A stretch of 64,000 bases of DNA, taken from contig JAFMOC010000011.1 in assembly GCA_019802505.1 (NCBI GenBank), positions 2,954,001-3,018,000 on the forward strand, read 5' to 3'. The notes beneath the pieces are model-generated. The model was not told the DNA's origin. It did not search any database and saw nothing but the letters and a program-made list of their open reading frames with translations. The translations under genes were made by a program, and so were the position numbers. Numbering within the stretch: the stretch's first letter is position 1; each line of letters opens with the position of its first letter. The stretch is from Corydoras sp. C115 (Eukaryota > Chordata > Actinopteri > Siluriformes > Callichthyidae). Below, in pieces: positions 12,648 to 26,690 of the stretch.

Positions 12648-13657
12648 CTGATATCCTCTAAAGTTCACTGTTCACTGTTAAAACTAATAAATGTTGCATG
12701 CAGCAGCTTTGTCTGGAGTGGTAGAGTAGAAATGTGTGCAGACATTGGGTTCAGCTTTTTGTAATAAAAATGTACTTCTATAATTAGAAACTCAGTTTAT
12801 ATCTGAACCAGTTAATTAAGTTTTGTGACATGAGTGAAAGTTAAGCACAATCAGCAAACAATGCAAAACTCAACTCGCACCAATCTCCAAAATGGACCTG
12901 TCCTGAAAAAAACAGACATTCAACCAACCAAGGGCTGCAGACACCCTATGAATATGAGAATGATGAAAGAAAGAAGAGAAAAAATGAATTTGAGAGAGAA
13001 AGAAATACACTGTAATTGAGAGGAGGTAAGAAAGATTAAAGAAATGCTGGAAAAGTCAGAGAGACTAAAATGAAAGCAAGGAGCGCCAGGGAATGTGAGC
13101 TTTTCATCCTGGTACAAGCCACATACACGGAGCCCAACTCTGCAGGGATATCCCTAAATGGAGTTGGAATAAAATATTGATATGGATCTTACTAATGATA
13201 AAGGGCCTCCCTCAGCCAGGAACTGGCTGACCAAATGCCTTGTGTTGCTCAAACGCCTGAATGGAAAAAGGTCAGGAAATACCACAGCTTTAGTTCATGG
13301 ATGATATCACTGATTAAAAGCATCTTCTTACTGAAAGATGGATTTAGAGACGGAAGGAAAGTCCAATGAATGTGCCTAGAGAAACTCCTGTGGAGGCTTT
13401 AATGGGAGGTTTGATACCACTGGAGAGCTGGTGGAGAGGTCAGGCTCAATTTAACAAAGACAATTGAAGTAAAGATATGCTGCAATCTGACCTCTCGAAA
13501 ATAAGACATGTATTCATTATGATGTGGAAACTAATAGGGTCAACAGCTGGAAAACATTGTTACCTTCTCCTGCTGAGGGATTGCTATGGCAAATGGCTTA
13601 CATATGGTGAGTAGGGCAACAACCTACATGCAGCTGTGTAGTTTTAAATATTTTCAG

Positions 13658-13993
13658 TCATTCATTAATTCATTCTCTTCCACTTAATTCTCTACAAGTG
13701 TTGTGGGGGGGGGTTCCCCATGCCCATCCAAGGGAGCACGTTTTGGGCGCTGGGCAGTTACACCCAGAACAGGGCACCAAATATCACTGGGTACACTTAC
13801 TCACACGGACAAGGACACGAACACACTCCATATAGGGCAATTTAAAGCATTTAATTTACTTTATATTCATAAAGGAATTCATAGAGGAAACCTACGTGGA
13901 CACGGGGAGAACATGGAAACCACACAGATTAGGATTCAAACCTGGAATTCCCAGCACTGAGAGGCGAACGTGCTAAGCCACTGTGCCACCCAC
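13658..13993 (-). repeat. tRNA-derived SINE, family A, reverse copy
   Basis: Runs from the tail attcattaattcattctctt to the head gctaagccactgtgccaccc. The ORF at 13703-13960 is SINE-derived. Confidence 0.92.
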
Positions 13994-14683
13994 TTTTTAA
14001 ATATTTGATATTTTAAATATTTTTAGATAGCTGGCAAGCCTTGCTGATACTTTTCTCTGGTGGAAGTAATAATCCTTTATCTTTGATGTATGTAGCCTCA
14101 ATATACAGTTGCAGTAACCAGTCTACTGTATACAAATTATACATAATTACGTTGCTTAATATAAAAATCGAGAAACATACAGTATGTGGTGTAGATATTC
14201 GAAAAAGTATTAAACATACTTATTAAGAATTTAAATCAAACTGGTTTGGGGAAGCTGTTAAGGCAGATAATCCAGAAGAGTTTACTGAAGCCAGTCCTTT
14301 AGATTGGCTGTTTAATTTTTCAATAACCCATTTGCATAAAATAACAGAAACAGTCCAGATCTTAATTTGGCTGTTGTATTTTTTATGTTCTGCTTCCATG
14401 TATACCCATTAATCCAAAAATAATGAAGATGGAGACTAAGGCAACTACAATGTGAAGTTATGTCTTGAGAATAACATGAAGCAATAGTAAATTAAACAGT
14501 GGAAGCTTAACTCACACAAGATTTCAAAACAAAACAAGGTCATTAGCCATCTTGTTACACACACAGTGGTGCAAGAAAGTTTTTTGCATTAATTTAACCT
14601 AAAACAATTTAATCTAAAGTCTAAAAGTAGATAAATAGACCAAAATGAGAGAAATTCCTTTTGTTGTTGCTTATAGATAAGAA

Positions 14684-14940
14684 CATCCATCCATCCATCC
14701 ATCCATCCATCCATCCATTATCTTCAGCTTTATACTATATTAGGGTCACGGGGGGGGTTCCCCATGCCCATCCAGGGGAGAACGTTTCGGGCGCTGGGCA
14801 GATATACCCTGGACAGGGCACCAATCCATCGCTTGGCACACACTTACTCACACAGACACGCATACAAACACACTCTATATGGGCAATTTGGAGAACTCAA
14901 TTGACTTGATCCATGTTTTTGGACTGTGGGAGGAAACCGC
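14684..14940 (-). repeat. SINE family A, reverse copy, head truncated, with (ATCC)n tail
   Basis: Eight or so catc/cat units form the tail. The body runs to gactgtgggaggaaaccg, where the next SINE copy begins directly. Confidence 0.9.
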
Positions 14941-15302
14941 AGTCATTATCTTCTGCTTACTCTTCTACTAGGGTCGCGGGTGGGGAGGGGTTTCCCCATG
15001 CCCATCCAAGGGGAGAATGTCTCAAGCGTTGGGCAGATACACCAAGGACAAGGTGCCAATCTATCGCTGGGCACACTCACTCACACAGACACATACACAA
15101 ACACACACTCTATGGGGCAATTTGAAGCATTCAATTTACCTTGAATCTATGTATTTGGACTGTGGGCGGAAACTGGAGAACGTGGAGGAAACTCATGCTG
15201 ACACGGGGGGTACTTGGAAACTCCACCCAGATCGGGATTCGAACCTGGAATCCCCAGCGCTGGGAGGCAAATGTGCTAACCACTAAACCACCGTGCTGCC
15301 CA
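14941..15302 (-). repeat. SINE family A, reverse copy, full length, abutting the previous copy
   Basis: Starts in the tail (cattatcttctgct) immediately after the truncated copy and ends in a good tRNA-like head (gctaaccactaaaccaccgtg). Two same-strand copies fused head-to-tail suggest insertion of one into the other or template switching. Confidence 0.9.
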
Positions 15303-15837
15303 GATAACATATTTTGGTTAAAAAAATTATAGTGATTTGAGAAAAAAGCACTGCATTCCAGCATAAAAAACTTGTATGTATTTTGTGAGACCCGGTGGTA
15401 GTAGTAACACGGTCTAGGCTGTTTTACTACATCTGGGTCAGAACAGCTCATATCATCAGTAAGACTCAGTTCTATGTTGCCAACTGCTCATCTACATTGT
15501 TGCAGACATCAAACGTTGGGGTGTGTAAAAGTTTTAAAACAGACATCTTTATGACTAACTTGGCAGTTCTACCACCCCCACCACCTGTTTGAGTGTACTC
15601 ACCACTCTGTGGTGTAATAGAAAAAGGAGTAAAGCATTACTACGGAAACAGTCATTTTACAGTTTCTTCAGTTTCTTCACAGAGGATGCTTGTTATTTTT
15701 CAGCACACGTTTAGCCATATGGTTCAATTTTGCAGCTGTTCTGTGGTTTCTAGTTTAATCTTTCTAACTCAGTACTGAATCCATTTGTGCTCACTTTGTT
15801 TCGTAGTAAAATTATAAATCTAAAATAATATAAAAAA

Positions 15838-16118
15838 TGGTGGCACAGTGGCTTAGTGGTTAGCATGTTCTTCTCTCAGCTCTGGGGATCAAGGTTCGAA
15901 TCCCAATCTGGGTGGAGTTTCCATGTTTTCCCCATGTTCGCATGGGTTTCCTCCGACCTCTCTGTTTTCCTCCCACAGTCCAAAACCATGGATTCAAGTC
16001 ATTTAAACACTCTAAATTGCCCTATGTACTGTGTGTTTGTGTGTTGTCTGGGTGTATCTGTCCAGCGCTAGAAATGTACTCCCCTGGATGGGCATGGGGA
16101 ACCCCCTTGAACCGAAAA
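15838..16118 (+). repeat. tRNA-derived SINE, family A, forward copy
   Basis: A box tggcttagtggttagca and exact B box ggttcgaatcc. It has a deletion in the GT-rich centre and lacks the (gaat)n tail. Confidence 0.9.
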
Positions 16119-16900
16119 TACAATGAAACAGAAGATGCAGAAGAAGCTCTGAATGAATTAATGAAGTATATATATATACCTACAAATAAGAAATGTTCAA
16201 ATTCCCTCCAAAATCTTTCCAGGTGTCTGCCTCTTCCTCTGACACATACAAGCACCTCCACTATGTAAATGGACGGATATGGGTTTCTCTGGAGTGGCAT
16301 GCGAATGTCTGCATACAAAACAGCCTCTATTTTTTTCCTCTTTCAATTAAGGAATCCAAGGTGTATCATTAAACAGAAAAGAACAGCAGGAAAAGATTGC
16401 ACATACACATCCGGCTCCCCCAACCCCTCATCACACAACATGGCACCAGACAACATGTTTACAGCATCCACAATCGCAACTCCTTTAGGGTTTCAAGCTG
16501 GGTGCCTTCCAGTAGCCATTAAAAACTGAGAGGAGACTACAGTCTACAATCACTGAGCAAGCTCTTTCATCGAAATGCATGAAAGGTTTAACGAAATGCC
16601 CTGCCACATCCAGAACACCATTCCTATGTGCATGTCCTTGGACTTTGGCTGTTTTTATAACGATCACTTAAAGAATCATTTGACCCTGGCCCATAGCCCA
16701 TTCAGGATGGGTGGCGGCTAAACTGCAGGGGTTGATGAGAAAGTTGGCTTCTAGCCTCATCAAGCAGCTCAGGCACCTACTCATAATTGTGCACAGCAGT
16801 GTGGTACACATGTCAAACGAGGCATTAAGAAGAGAAACAGAAACAATACAAATTAGATAAGGATGAGCAAGGTTTCTGCAGGGTGTCCAGGAATCCACAC

Positions 16901-17124
<224 letters not shown>

Positions 17125-18235
17125 CACTGAGCACTCTGCGGGGCTAACACTTCATTACGCTAGTGCATCTTTTTTCCCAGCAGGCACTACAGCAATAGAG
17201 AGGAGTCACCCCACAACTTCACCAAAATCATTGCACCTTGTCTGTTTGAGTTAGAATGCAGACTAGGGAAAGTGAACAAGGGAGATGCAGGGTTTGGGAG
17301 CTTAAAGAGGTGATTTATATATACTTTCTTTCTACTCACTAGCCCACTTCATCATCTCAGTGCTGGCCAACCTATAGCCACCAAGTCTGCCACTGCTAGA
17401 GTATTTGAAGAGAATTACAAAGCAGTTTTGGCTTATTGTAACGCTACCCAACAGCGACAAACTTAAGCAGGTTATTGAGGAGACCTCGCCACTGCTATGG
17501 GCAGAAAACCAATTTGTTTACTGCAATAGAATGCAGAACTCATTCACTGCTGTGGAAGATTTGTGTTTCAAAAGGTATTAAAAACAAAGCAAATAGTAAC
17601 AACACGCTCCTATTTTTTATGATCAAAACTTCTTGGTATATTTATGACCTACATGTTACGAAACAAAGATAAATAACATAACAACTTGTGATAGAAATGT
17701 AATGGTGATACACAGGTACACCGCCCCAGGTTTTATTTACTTTTCTACTTACTGTTTCTGTATGAAGTCTGGCTTCTAATGTCTGCGTGGGTGACAATTC
17801 ATTGTCAAGTGTACTGCCTACTCTAAACCTCACAATTCACTATCGCGAACACCACCAGGATAAATCAGCTAGCGTTTATGTTTTCACCTGCAAGTTGCAT
17901 AACACTGTTCTGCCGATTGCTATACAAAACCAAGAATTAATACAAAACAACTCAATTTAATTTTGACCATCATCAAATACAACATGCATATATCTAGAAA
18001 ACAAAAAACTCACTTATATGTTAACTGTCAATAAATTTGCCATTTTATTTATAATATTCATTGCAATTACTGTATATCAAGAGAACAAGTTTCCAACATC
18101 CAAGATGCCCTTACAACAATAAATATCATTTGGTCCACACCCTACATTTCCACTTTAACAGATAAACAGACAGCTTAAAAAAATAATAACTTAATATAAA
18201 AATAACTTAATATTATTTTGATGACTTGGTGACTT

Positions 18236-18515
18236 TTGATGACTTTTGCAGTGTGGGCACCTAAACTATGGAACAGTCTTCCTAAGATATTAAACTCTTG
18301 GAGTCTACATTATCTTTTAAGAAACATTCTGATTGAGAGTAAATGGGGCTGAAATACTTATAAATGTTTTTTTCTGTTTTGTTTGTTATAATAAGGTATT
18401 TGTGATTGTAATTTTATGTATCAATTTTAAAAAATGTATCAGTTTTGTTATTGTAAAGCACTTTGTTGCTGGGCTTAGAAAAGTGCTCTATAAAAAAATA
18501 AATAAAACAATAAAA
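18236..18515 (+). repeat. L2-like LINE 3' end
   Basis: gtgtgggcacctaaactatgg followed by aacagtcttcct translates to VWAPKLWNSLP, the typical C-terminal motif of L2/CR1-group reverse-transcriptase ORFs. It is followed by an A/T-rich 3' UTR and the usual end aaagcactttg...aagtgctctataaaaaaata. Confidence 0.7.
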
Positions 18516-18540
18516 ATATCATATAGTATGTGTAATATAA

Positions 18541-18870
18541 GTGCAGTAGGTGATGTAGTTAGCACGTTCACCTCTCAGTGCTGGGATCCAGGCTCGAATC
18601 CCAATTTGGGTAACGTCTCCATGTTCTCCCTGTATCCGCGTGGGTTTCCTCTGGATTCATTGTTTCCTCCCACAGTCCAAAAACATGGATTTAAGGTGAA
18701 ATTGCATGCTCTAAATTGCCCCTTATAGTGTGTGTCTGTATGAGTGAGTATGCCCAGCAATAGATTAGAGGCAGTTACTTGGTGTCCTGTAGTCACTTTG
18801 GATAAACGCATCTGCTAAATGACTAAATTTAAATGTGTATCTGCCCGGTGCCCAAAATGTTGTCATCTGG
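18541..18870 (+). repeat. SINE family A, forward copy, interrupted by a LINE-type tail
   Basis: Head tagttagcacgttcacctctc and B box ggctcgaatcc. The body is interrupted at gtgtcctgta by the tail at 18788-18838 and resumes as tatctgcccggtgcccaaaa. Confidence 0.88.
18788..18838 (+). repeat. LINE-type 3' tail inserted in a SINE
   Basis: gtcactttggataaacgcat, then ctgctaaatgactaaattta and aatgt, with SINE sequence on both sides. Confidence 0.7.
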
Positions 18871-20040
18871 ATGAGAAGAAAGAAAAGACATAGGTTTGCT
18901 TATTTCAGTATTTTACCTGTCCTTTTATATAATAGGTTTGGTGTCATGAAAATGTTGCTAGACAAGCTATTCCAAAATGTTTTCTACACACCCCAGAGTC
19001 TGGCCAACATTGGATCACTCGTTCTTATAATACATTAATCAATGTAGACGACCACCTATTGCCTCAATGTTACTAAATTTGTGTGGAAAGTGATAATTTA
19101 AATAAGCTGTTCATGAATGAGGACAGAATACTGGAAAGCAATAGGATGTATGATAATCTTAGGCGAAGGAAAAATGAATAAAATAAACAGATCCTGATTA
19201 TATAATGAAATGATGCCTATGAAATAATTATCACTGCCTCAGTAGATCCATTATTCATTGCATAAATCAAGGGCTGAAAAAAATTAGCTGCAGTTGTAAT
19301 CAATATCTCAGTAATCAGTCTAAAGAACATCAAGTTTAATTGCCTTCATTATCAGGCGAAAGACTAGAAAAACTAAAATATTATTTAGAAATTATTTCAG
19401 TTACCTATAATAGGTCCTAGAGGTACACAGATTAGCCTGGAGCATGCCAAATGACCTTTAGACCCAGAAACAGCATGTCAGACTAATGCTGCAATTACAC
19501 ATTGCACTACAGATCATCTGCCTCCTTCATCAAGCCCATCTCACTAATGCATTCCACCAGGTTTCAGAAATAGCATCTAACATTTCGTCATCTCGTGGAA
19601 AGACTAACTGCCATGCATCGTAATCACAGTAATTAAATTCAGAACAACATCCCAGAGACCCCCCTCCTCCCCCGTCATTCGGCTGCCCTGCTCACCGACT
19701 CAAGTTCACCCCTAAACACTTTAATATTCGTGGCAACCAGTGGTTGGTTTGGGAACTCAAAACGGCTGAGTGAAATTAATACTCTTTTAAAAATAGTATG
19801 AAATAGAGCACATTTTGTAAAAATCTGTAAGAAATGAGACTTATGGCAGTCACCAAAGTAAAGGTGGCAGGAGGAATTATTGCTGAGTGTTCAGAGAAAT
19901 TCTCTTGATGCCAATTCGAGATTTGAGTCATGTCAGATCTGCACACATAAGAATACCAACAGGTCTATTTTCACTTCTGGTCTTTGTCTCTGTATCTAAT
20001 TGATGTTTTTCCAAAATATGAAATGCCTTATTTCTTGCTG
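18871..20040. other. Unique non-coding sequence
   Basis: No exon, RNA gene or repeat recognised. Moderately complex sequence; a C/T-rich stretch is at 19650-19710. Confidence 0.4.
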
Positions 20041-20084
20041 TCAGAATTTTAATATTATATATAAAATTTTATTAAAAGGGTAGT

Positions 20085-20590
20085 TCTGGTCTTTGATTCT
20101 GACTGGTTGAGCCGTTTGTCCAGCCATAACATTATTGACAATAATGCAAACGTCTGACCGCTTCACATTTGTATCATTGTGTGATATACAATACATTATT
20201 TTAAATAATGTACCATTAATAAAAATACAGATCAAAACAAACTGCAAGCTGTTTCCTGATAATATGGTCACTCATTGGCATTATTTTTTGCATTGATAGA
20301 GAAACTGGTATCCCGTTACTCAGGTAATTAATGTTTGCTTTAAAAAAACGGATCAGTTTACATCATGGAAGACCAGTTTATGAACTGTTTTGTTTTTAAT
20401 AAACACATTTATGAATCAATTTTTTGTGGTTTTATAAGCAATAAGGCACTCGAGCTTGTGCATTATTGTGAATAAATCACCGGACAGAGATGTTAGTGTG
20501 ACGTGAAGTGTAGTGGCATTACACCTCTTTATTGTGATTTAGTAACAATAATGCCCGACCTCTCAAGCCTAATTGCTTTTTTACACTGCC
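20085..20590 (+). repeat. Hairpin-core repeat, copy in forward orientation
   Basis: Begins near ctttgattctgactggttga. It shares gatatacaatacattatttt, tagagaaactggtatcc and the hairpin core (ataagcaataaggcactcga ... cctctcaagcctaattgc) with the hAT-like elements at 8455 and 42416, but has a different outer end. Mirror copy at 22062-22555. Confidence 0.75.
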
Positions 20591-21051
20591 GTGCTTAGCC
20601 AGAATATGTTAAGTTAACTGCACCTATCACCATATATGAATTTACCCCCTAGAAATATATGCATAATTTTTAGCCAGGGATTTTTTTTCCTTTTTGACCT
20701 GTGACATTTCGGTTGCATTTGAAACTCTATTTTTTGAGGGCTGTTTGCTTTGGGGCGTACATGTGAAGCACCAAAAAAGGAGTACAATTTTTTTCACTTC
20801 ATGACCATATCAGCCAATTAGTTTCTGGATGGCATTTGGACTCACTGATTTAAATTATTCCTTGTTCATAAAAACGCCTTTAACTAGAGATGATGACATT
20901 CTAAGAAACTACACATCCTAGTGGACACTGACAGGGAAAACTTTAAACTTTAAAAAAGGATCTAATACAAACCATTCTCTGCTTTTTTTTCTGCAATTAG
21001 GGCTCGTCTGTTCTCAGAATAAAATCCAACTTAACGTTACAAAGAATGCAT

Positions 21052-21718
<667 letters not shown>

Positions 21719-22061
21719 ATTTAGTGGTGAAACTGGTCACTATAAATATTAAAGATTTTATGAATGACAAATTTCTAAACTATTATTTATTGGAGCACAT
21801 ATGTATCCTCAAATGCTATATATCCTCAGAGCTCAGGAATGCTATAATCAGTTGAAATAAAACTTACGTAAATAAATACTGTATTTAATTACATTTAATG
21901 CCAGATTAGTATTTATGGAGGAAGACTGATTTCATGACATCACATTTTTACAGTTGGGAATCAAGAACACTACTTATTAATGGCATAACTCGCAGAATTA
22001 GCAGAACTTGGAGAACTCACAGAACTCGGATGTCTCAAATTGGCTATTTTAAGGTCAACAC

Positions 22062-22555
22062 ATAGTATATAAAAGCAATAAGGCATGAGTGAGCATATAA
22101 AATTGTGAATAATGTAAAGTGGAGTGTTGTTACACCTCTTTCCCGTGACTTATTCACAATAACGCACAACCTCCAGTGTCTTACTGCTTTTATAAAATGG
22201 TTACAAATACATTATAAAAAACATGGTTTGATTTATAAATGCAGCTATTAAAATCAAAATTGTTAATAAAATGGTCTTCTGTGATGTAATCTAGCCCAGT
22301 TTTTAAAGTGAACACTGACCCTGAGAAATAGGATTCTGGTTTCTCTAACAATCAAAAACTGACTAGACTAACTATCTAGTGGCTAAATTACAAAACAGTT
22401 ACATTAGGGAAATAATGCATTGTATATCACACAGTGATACAAATGTGAAGCAAAGTCAGAGATGTGTGTTATTGTCAGTAATGTCACAGCTGGAAATACT
22501 GCTCAGCCAATCAGATTTAAGGACTGGAACTTTTCCTTTGGAACCCGTTTTATAA
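22062..22555 (-). repeat. Hairpin-core repeat, copy in reverse orientation
   Basis: Inverted relative to 20085-20590. It contains agcaataaggcatgagtgag ... caacctccagtgtcttactg as hairpin arms, then gatgtaatctagcccagttt, tttctctaacaatc and gctcagccaatcaga. Confidence 0.75.
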
Positions 22556-25500
22556 TGCAGCATAATTTACTGCTAAATTCAAAATGATCCTAAGACATAA
22601 GCATGCACTGCATTAGGAATAAGATGTGGACAGAGACTTTATTTAGGTCTACCCTGTGTATTCAAAGATCAAACTTCGTTCTCCTAACATCAACCCATAA
22701 GCTCAACAGGTCATAAAAGCCACAATGTGCTTACATTATACAGACATACAATATGTTCCATGCTTTTAAAAACGAGATAAGTAAGATTCTTTGTTAGAGC
22801 AAAATCCATGATATGAAAAGATTATATTAAGATAAGCAAATGACAATAATTCATTTAGCTCCTCTTTGACTACGTCACACAGTCCAAACATTTCTTTTAA
22901 TGTTCTGGCTGAATAAATTAAGCTACATTAACTCTTTTAATGTGGATAAATGTGGATGATTTTTGATGCCATAAAAGTTTGGCTGGTTGCTAAATGTTCT
23001 TCCATTAAGCATACAACTCCAGCTTGAACAAACACCTACCAGCTCTGGATCAAATCACTTTTCAATTCAAATACCTATTATTGTTGCAGGTACACTGTAG
23101 CCCTTGGGGGGGACACTCACTGTGACAAATGTCGAATAGAAGGCTGATTTCCGGGGGAACGCACTCATTACAGCAAGTAGACATGTGTGGCAAACAGCAG
23201 GGAGCTGAAAGAGGGCTTCAGTTACCAAGTCTATATCTCCCTTTCTTCCTTTTCTCATTTTCTCCCAGTGTGGCCTAATTTAAAACCAGCAGTGACAATT
23301 CAGGGTGACCTATTGCCACAGGCTACATAATGACTCCATCATCTAGATCTCTTTAACTTGTAAATGTGCTCATATTTGCACCCAATGGAAATGTAGTTAA
23401 AGGCAAATAAAAGGCAAATAAAAAAGAAAATGGATTCTCGGTCCAGTCTATAAATGCTGCTGCCCATTTTGGTTTGCTAATGAGTTTTCTGTATAACATA
23501 TGCAGCAAACTAAGAGGCTAAATTATGAAGTAAATGAGAAAAATCACATTTCAAAATGTTTTACCCTTGAAATGCATGGCAACTGAACATAATAGGAGCC
23601 ACTGCCCAGGTGGACAACAATAGCTGGCAAACACCCAACAGCAGTTCACATTCCAACTGACAGGTGGTGGCTCTGGGCATACAGACAAGCGGACATTTAT
23701 AATGACCCGATAAAATGGGAGAAAAGGACCCAAAATGGTCCAACTGATCGGGCTTTGTGGCTTTTTTACAATCTGTAAACAAGACACAAGTGATTACATG
23801 ATGTTCAGCTTAAGCCAAGGACACCTACAGCCAGAATAGATTGTTGATTTGGTCCAAGTTTTAATTCTGGCATGTTTACAGCTAGAACACCAGGAAGTGT
23901 GGCTAGCTAATTACTAATGAACATTTGTTTCATCTTTATTAAGACTTTCAAAAAGTCAGCTTCCTGACACAAAACCAAGATAATTAACAGGGCTTTGTGT
24001 TGCCAAGTCTTTTCATGGATGACCTTTATTGAGTCAGCACTTCCCTCAAACTTCTGATTCTGGCAGCTCTTTGTCTGTAGATCTCACTTCAGCAAGAGCG
24101 GAGTGGCATAATGACAGCATTCGGAATTGTCTCATTTTTTTCTGTCACGCAAAGACACTAATTAGAGGCTGCTTGGTTACTTCCTACGTTTTAGCTAGTG
24201 ATTAAATGCCTTTATTGAACAGGACTTGGCTGTTAATTGCAGCTGTTCATTCCACAACACCCTGCACTATCAGAAACAGGAGAAGACAATAACTAGGGTT
24301 TTCTCATTAATACCATACAGCTGGCAAACTTACTCAGCTTAAGAGAGATGAGCAAGATAATGCACCGATAAAACACCATAAATTTGCATTAGCACCAATT
24401 TATCAAGTAATGAAATATTTAGGGGTGACTGTAAGTGAGCTTGCCACTATGTCCTTGGAACAGAGGGCAGGTTCAAGGGATAGTCCAGATTCTCTTGTTT
24501 TTCTCACAGCCTCTGCTTCACTGGCAACAAACTAATTTGATATTTAATGGTGGGGGATAGAATGGAGGCTACATCTAATTGGCTAACTGATCTCCTCCAG
24601 TGCATAATGGCTTCTGGAAGGCGGCAGCCTGAGGGTAGAGAGAGCGAAAAAAGAGGAGAAAGCAAGTTCTTGTCACATAAAGCACATAAGCCTTTCACAA
24701 CTATCGGAAATGTAATTAAAAGCTAGCTGCAGCTTTTAAATGGTCAACTAGAGCAGAAACAAACTGTGCCTCCTTGACAGCGAAAAGGAATTTCCATATA
24801 TTGAAAATGAGCAACATGATCGATATTTCTTCGTTTGAAAAGCATCAGGGGACAAATAAATTGGGCTGCCATGGCCATTTTCATCTAAGGCACTTGCCCG
24901 GGTTTTACTGTTATCAACCCTGAGAGACAAAGCTGATTCATTTAGCTGAGTGAAACTGATCCAAAACTCATAGTACAGTTAATTGTGACTATTGCAGAGA
25001 CTCAAAAGTGTTTCTACCAACCGATGGCAAAAACAAAAGAAGTTATGCACAACTTTGAACACATTTTTCCGGTCTGTGTTGATGCTCCTGCAATGTTGCA
25101 AGAAAACAATGGTAGTTGATGAACAGCTGTGGGAGAGCGCTGTTGTCACCCAGCTGCTGCAAGTAGATCGATTTTTGCTCTAGAGTTTCTCCCTAACAAA
25201 ACAGAGCATCCTACTGAGCAGCTGATTGCACAATTTTAGGGGAATTCTTATCTACCACTCAGCACAGAACATAATTTCCTGGCTTAGTCTGAGTTTGCAT
25301 CATTAATGCCATTTGTTTGTTGCTTATTTATTTGCACTCAAGGTTCCAATCTCGGTCTTTGCTACCGATGTCTGATGCAAAGACGATCCATCACAGCAGC
25401 CAGGAGCCAAGGTTTTAGATTCCTAATCCTTATTTTATCTGCTGCTCCACATAAATATTCATCAACAGAAAGCAGCTGTTTCACCCATTTAGACCATTTG

Positions 25501-25973
25501 TGGAGAGTCGCCATTCACCAGTAATTTGTTGTTGTTTAATTAATGACTTTCTGTGCAAGGCAGCGGCAACAATGCTTCACTAAGTATGGAGATTTATATC
25601 ACTGAAAATGAGCAAGAGTGAGCCAGCAATCAGAACTGAAGCTGCCCTACATATGGTAGCAGGCAGGGATAATGAAGAGACTAGCTTTTGCCCAGAGCAC
25701 TCGTCTAGCTGGGCTTTCGCACCAAGGACTAATCCAGCCAAGACAAATCAAATTGTCAATGGATCCCACATCAAAGCAGAGATCGCTGTGTTTTTAATCC
25801 CTTCTATTCTTAACCGTATCCTAACATGCTAAAGTCTAACTCTCGCTAAAAGTAGTAGAGAGCAGGGGCAAGGGAGACCACTTCAAAAAGAGCACCAGGC
25901 CTGAGGGCTGAGATTAGTATCTGCCTGGGTTAAACCGCTGTGGTCAGTGTGAATCGGACAGATTTCTCTCAGG
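22556..25973. other. agrn: Repeat-poor unique sequence, probable agrn intron
   Basis: About 3.4 kb with no SINE, microsatellite or transposon, downstream of the agrn microexon. I found no further agrin exon: no follistatin-like Cys pattern on the minus strand. Short ORFs (23067, 23551, 24504, 25608) lack splice context and similarity. The absence of repeats makes it a candidate for conserved regulatory elements. Confidence 0.4.
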
Positions 25974-25979
25974 ACTTAC

Positions 25980-26018
25980 CATCAGGAGGCTGGGCGTGCG
26001 TGATGTGGCCAGGTTTGT
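25980..26018 (-). CDS. agrn: Agrin 39-nt microexon linking the N-terminus to the follistatin-like repeats
   Basis: A 39-nt exon, phase 1 in and phase 1 out. It has a strong minus-strand acceptor (pyrimidine tract cttctctttatctcttccag ending at 26019) and a near-consensus donor (gtaagt, 25979-25974). Joined to the TM exon it reads ...FLNN-Y-KPGHITHAQPPD-G, matching the NYKPG...PPD linker of TM-agrin. In long secreted agrin the same exon follows the NtA domain and reads D-KPG...PPD, which fits an upstream exon ending in G instead of T. The trailing G should start the Ala, Val or Gly codon before the first follistatin-like Cys-rich repeat, which I did not find in this window. The frame read here is the only one giving the agrin linker; one alternative frame has a stop and the other gives an unrelated peptide. 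Confidence 0.9.
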
Positions 26019-26483
26019 CTGGAAGAGATAAAGAGAAGAGAAAGATAAGTACATTAGTTAAGTAACAGATAGCAGCAGATCCCAAAGGGTTGGCAAAGTC
26101 ATTCTGAATGGCAGAGGCGGGCACTGACTGCTCTATCTCAGAGGAAGATAATGAATGCCAAAAGACAAAGTTCTCACTGCCTAACTGAGAACAGAGGAGT
26201 GAAGCTGATGAGCTGTCATTTACTTCCTCCCAATATCTCAGGTGGTTTTGTGAGTGGTGCAGTGTGGATAAAGAAAAATATTAAATCGGTCTAAACTGTG
26301 TGAATAGATGTGGGAACACAATGCTGATATTCTTGTAAATTTAGTGAAATCAGTTGGTTAATATTTACAAACTTTAACATATGACTGGGAACATGATTTT
26401 TATTATATAATATTATACAGTTAGTATAGAACACAATTAAAAATGTAAAGTTATTGTTTACACCAGTTATTAAAGAAATAAGG

Positions 26484-26690
26484 CAGCAGAGGGCATTTGA
26501 TTTATCCCCAACAATGTACAATTTTAAGTTCATTATTGGTTTTTAAAACCACAGTCACAAATACAATATAATGAAAAAAATATGATTTTTGAAAACAAAT
26601 CGTTCTGCAATGTATTCTAGTCCGGATTTTAAAGTGAACATTGATCACTGAGTAACAGGATACTGGCTTACTACCCATTACGTATTGGTG
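26484..26690 (-). repeat. Hairpin-core repeat fragment
   Basis: Decayed reverse-orientation arm: tttaaagtgaacattgatca, ctgagtaacaggatactgg, aligning with 22290-22350. Confidence 0.55.

Noticed and set aside
23067..23258. Possible agrin follistatin-like exon on the minus strand
   Set aside because: The Cys spacing does not match a Kazal/follistatin module and no splice sites frame it.
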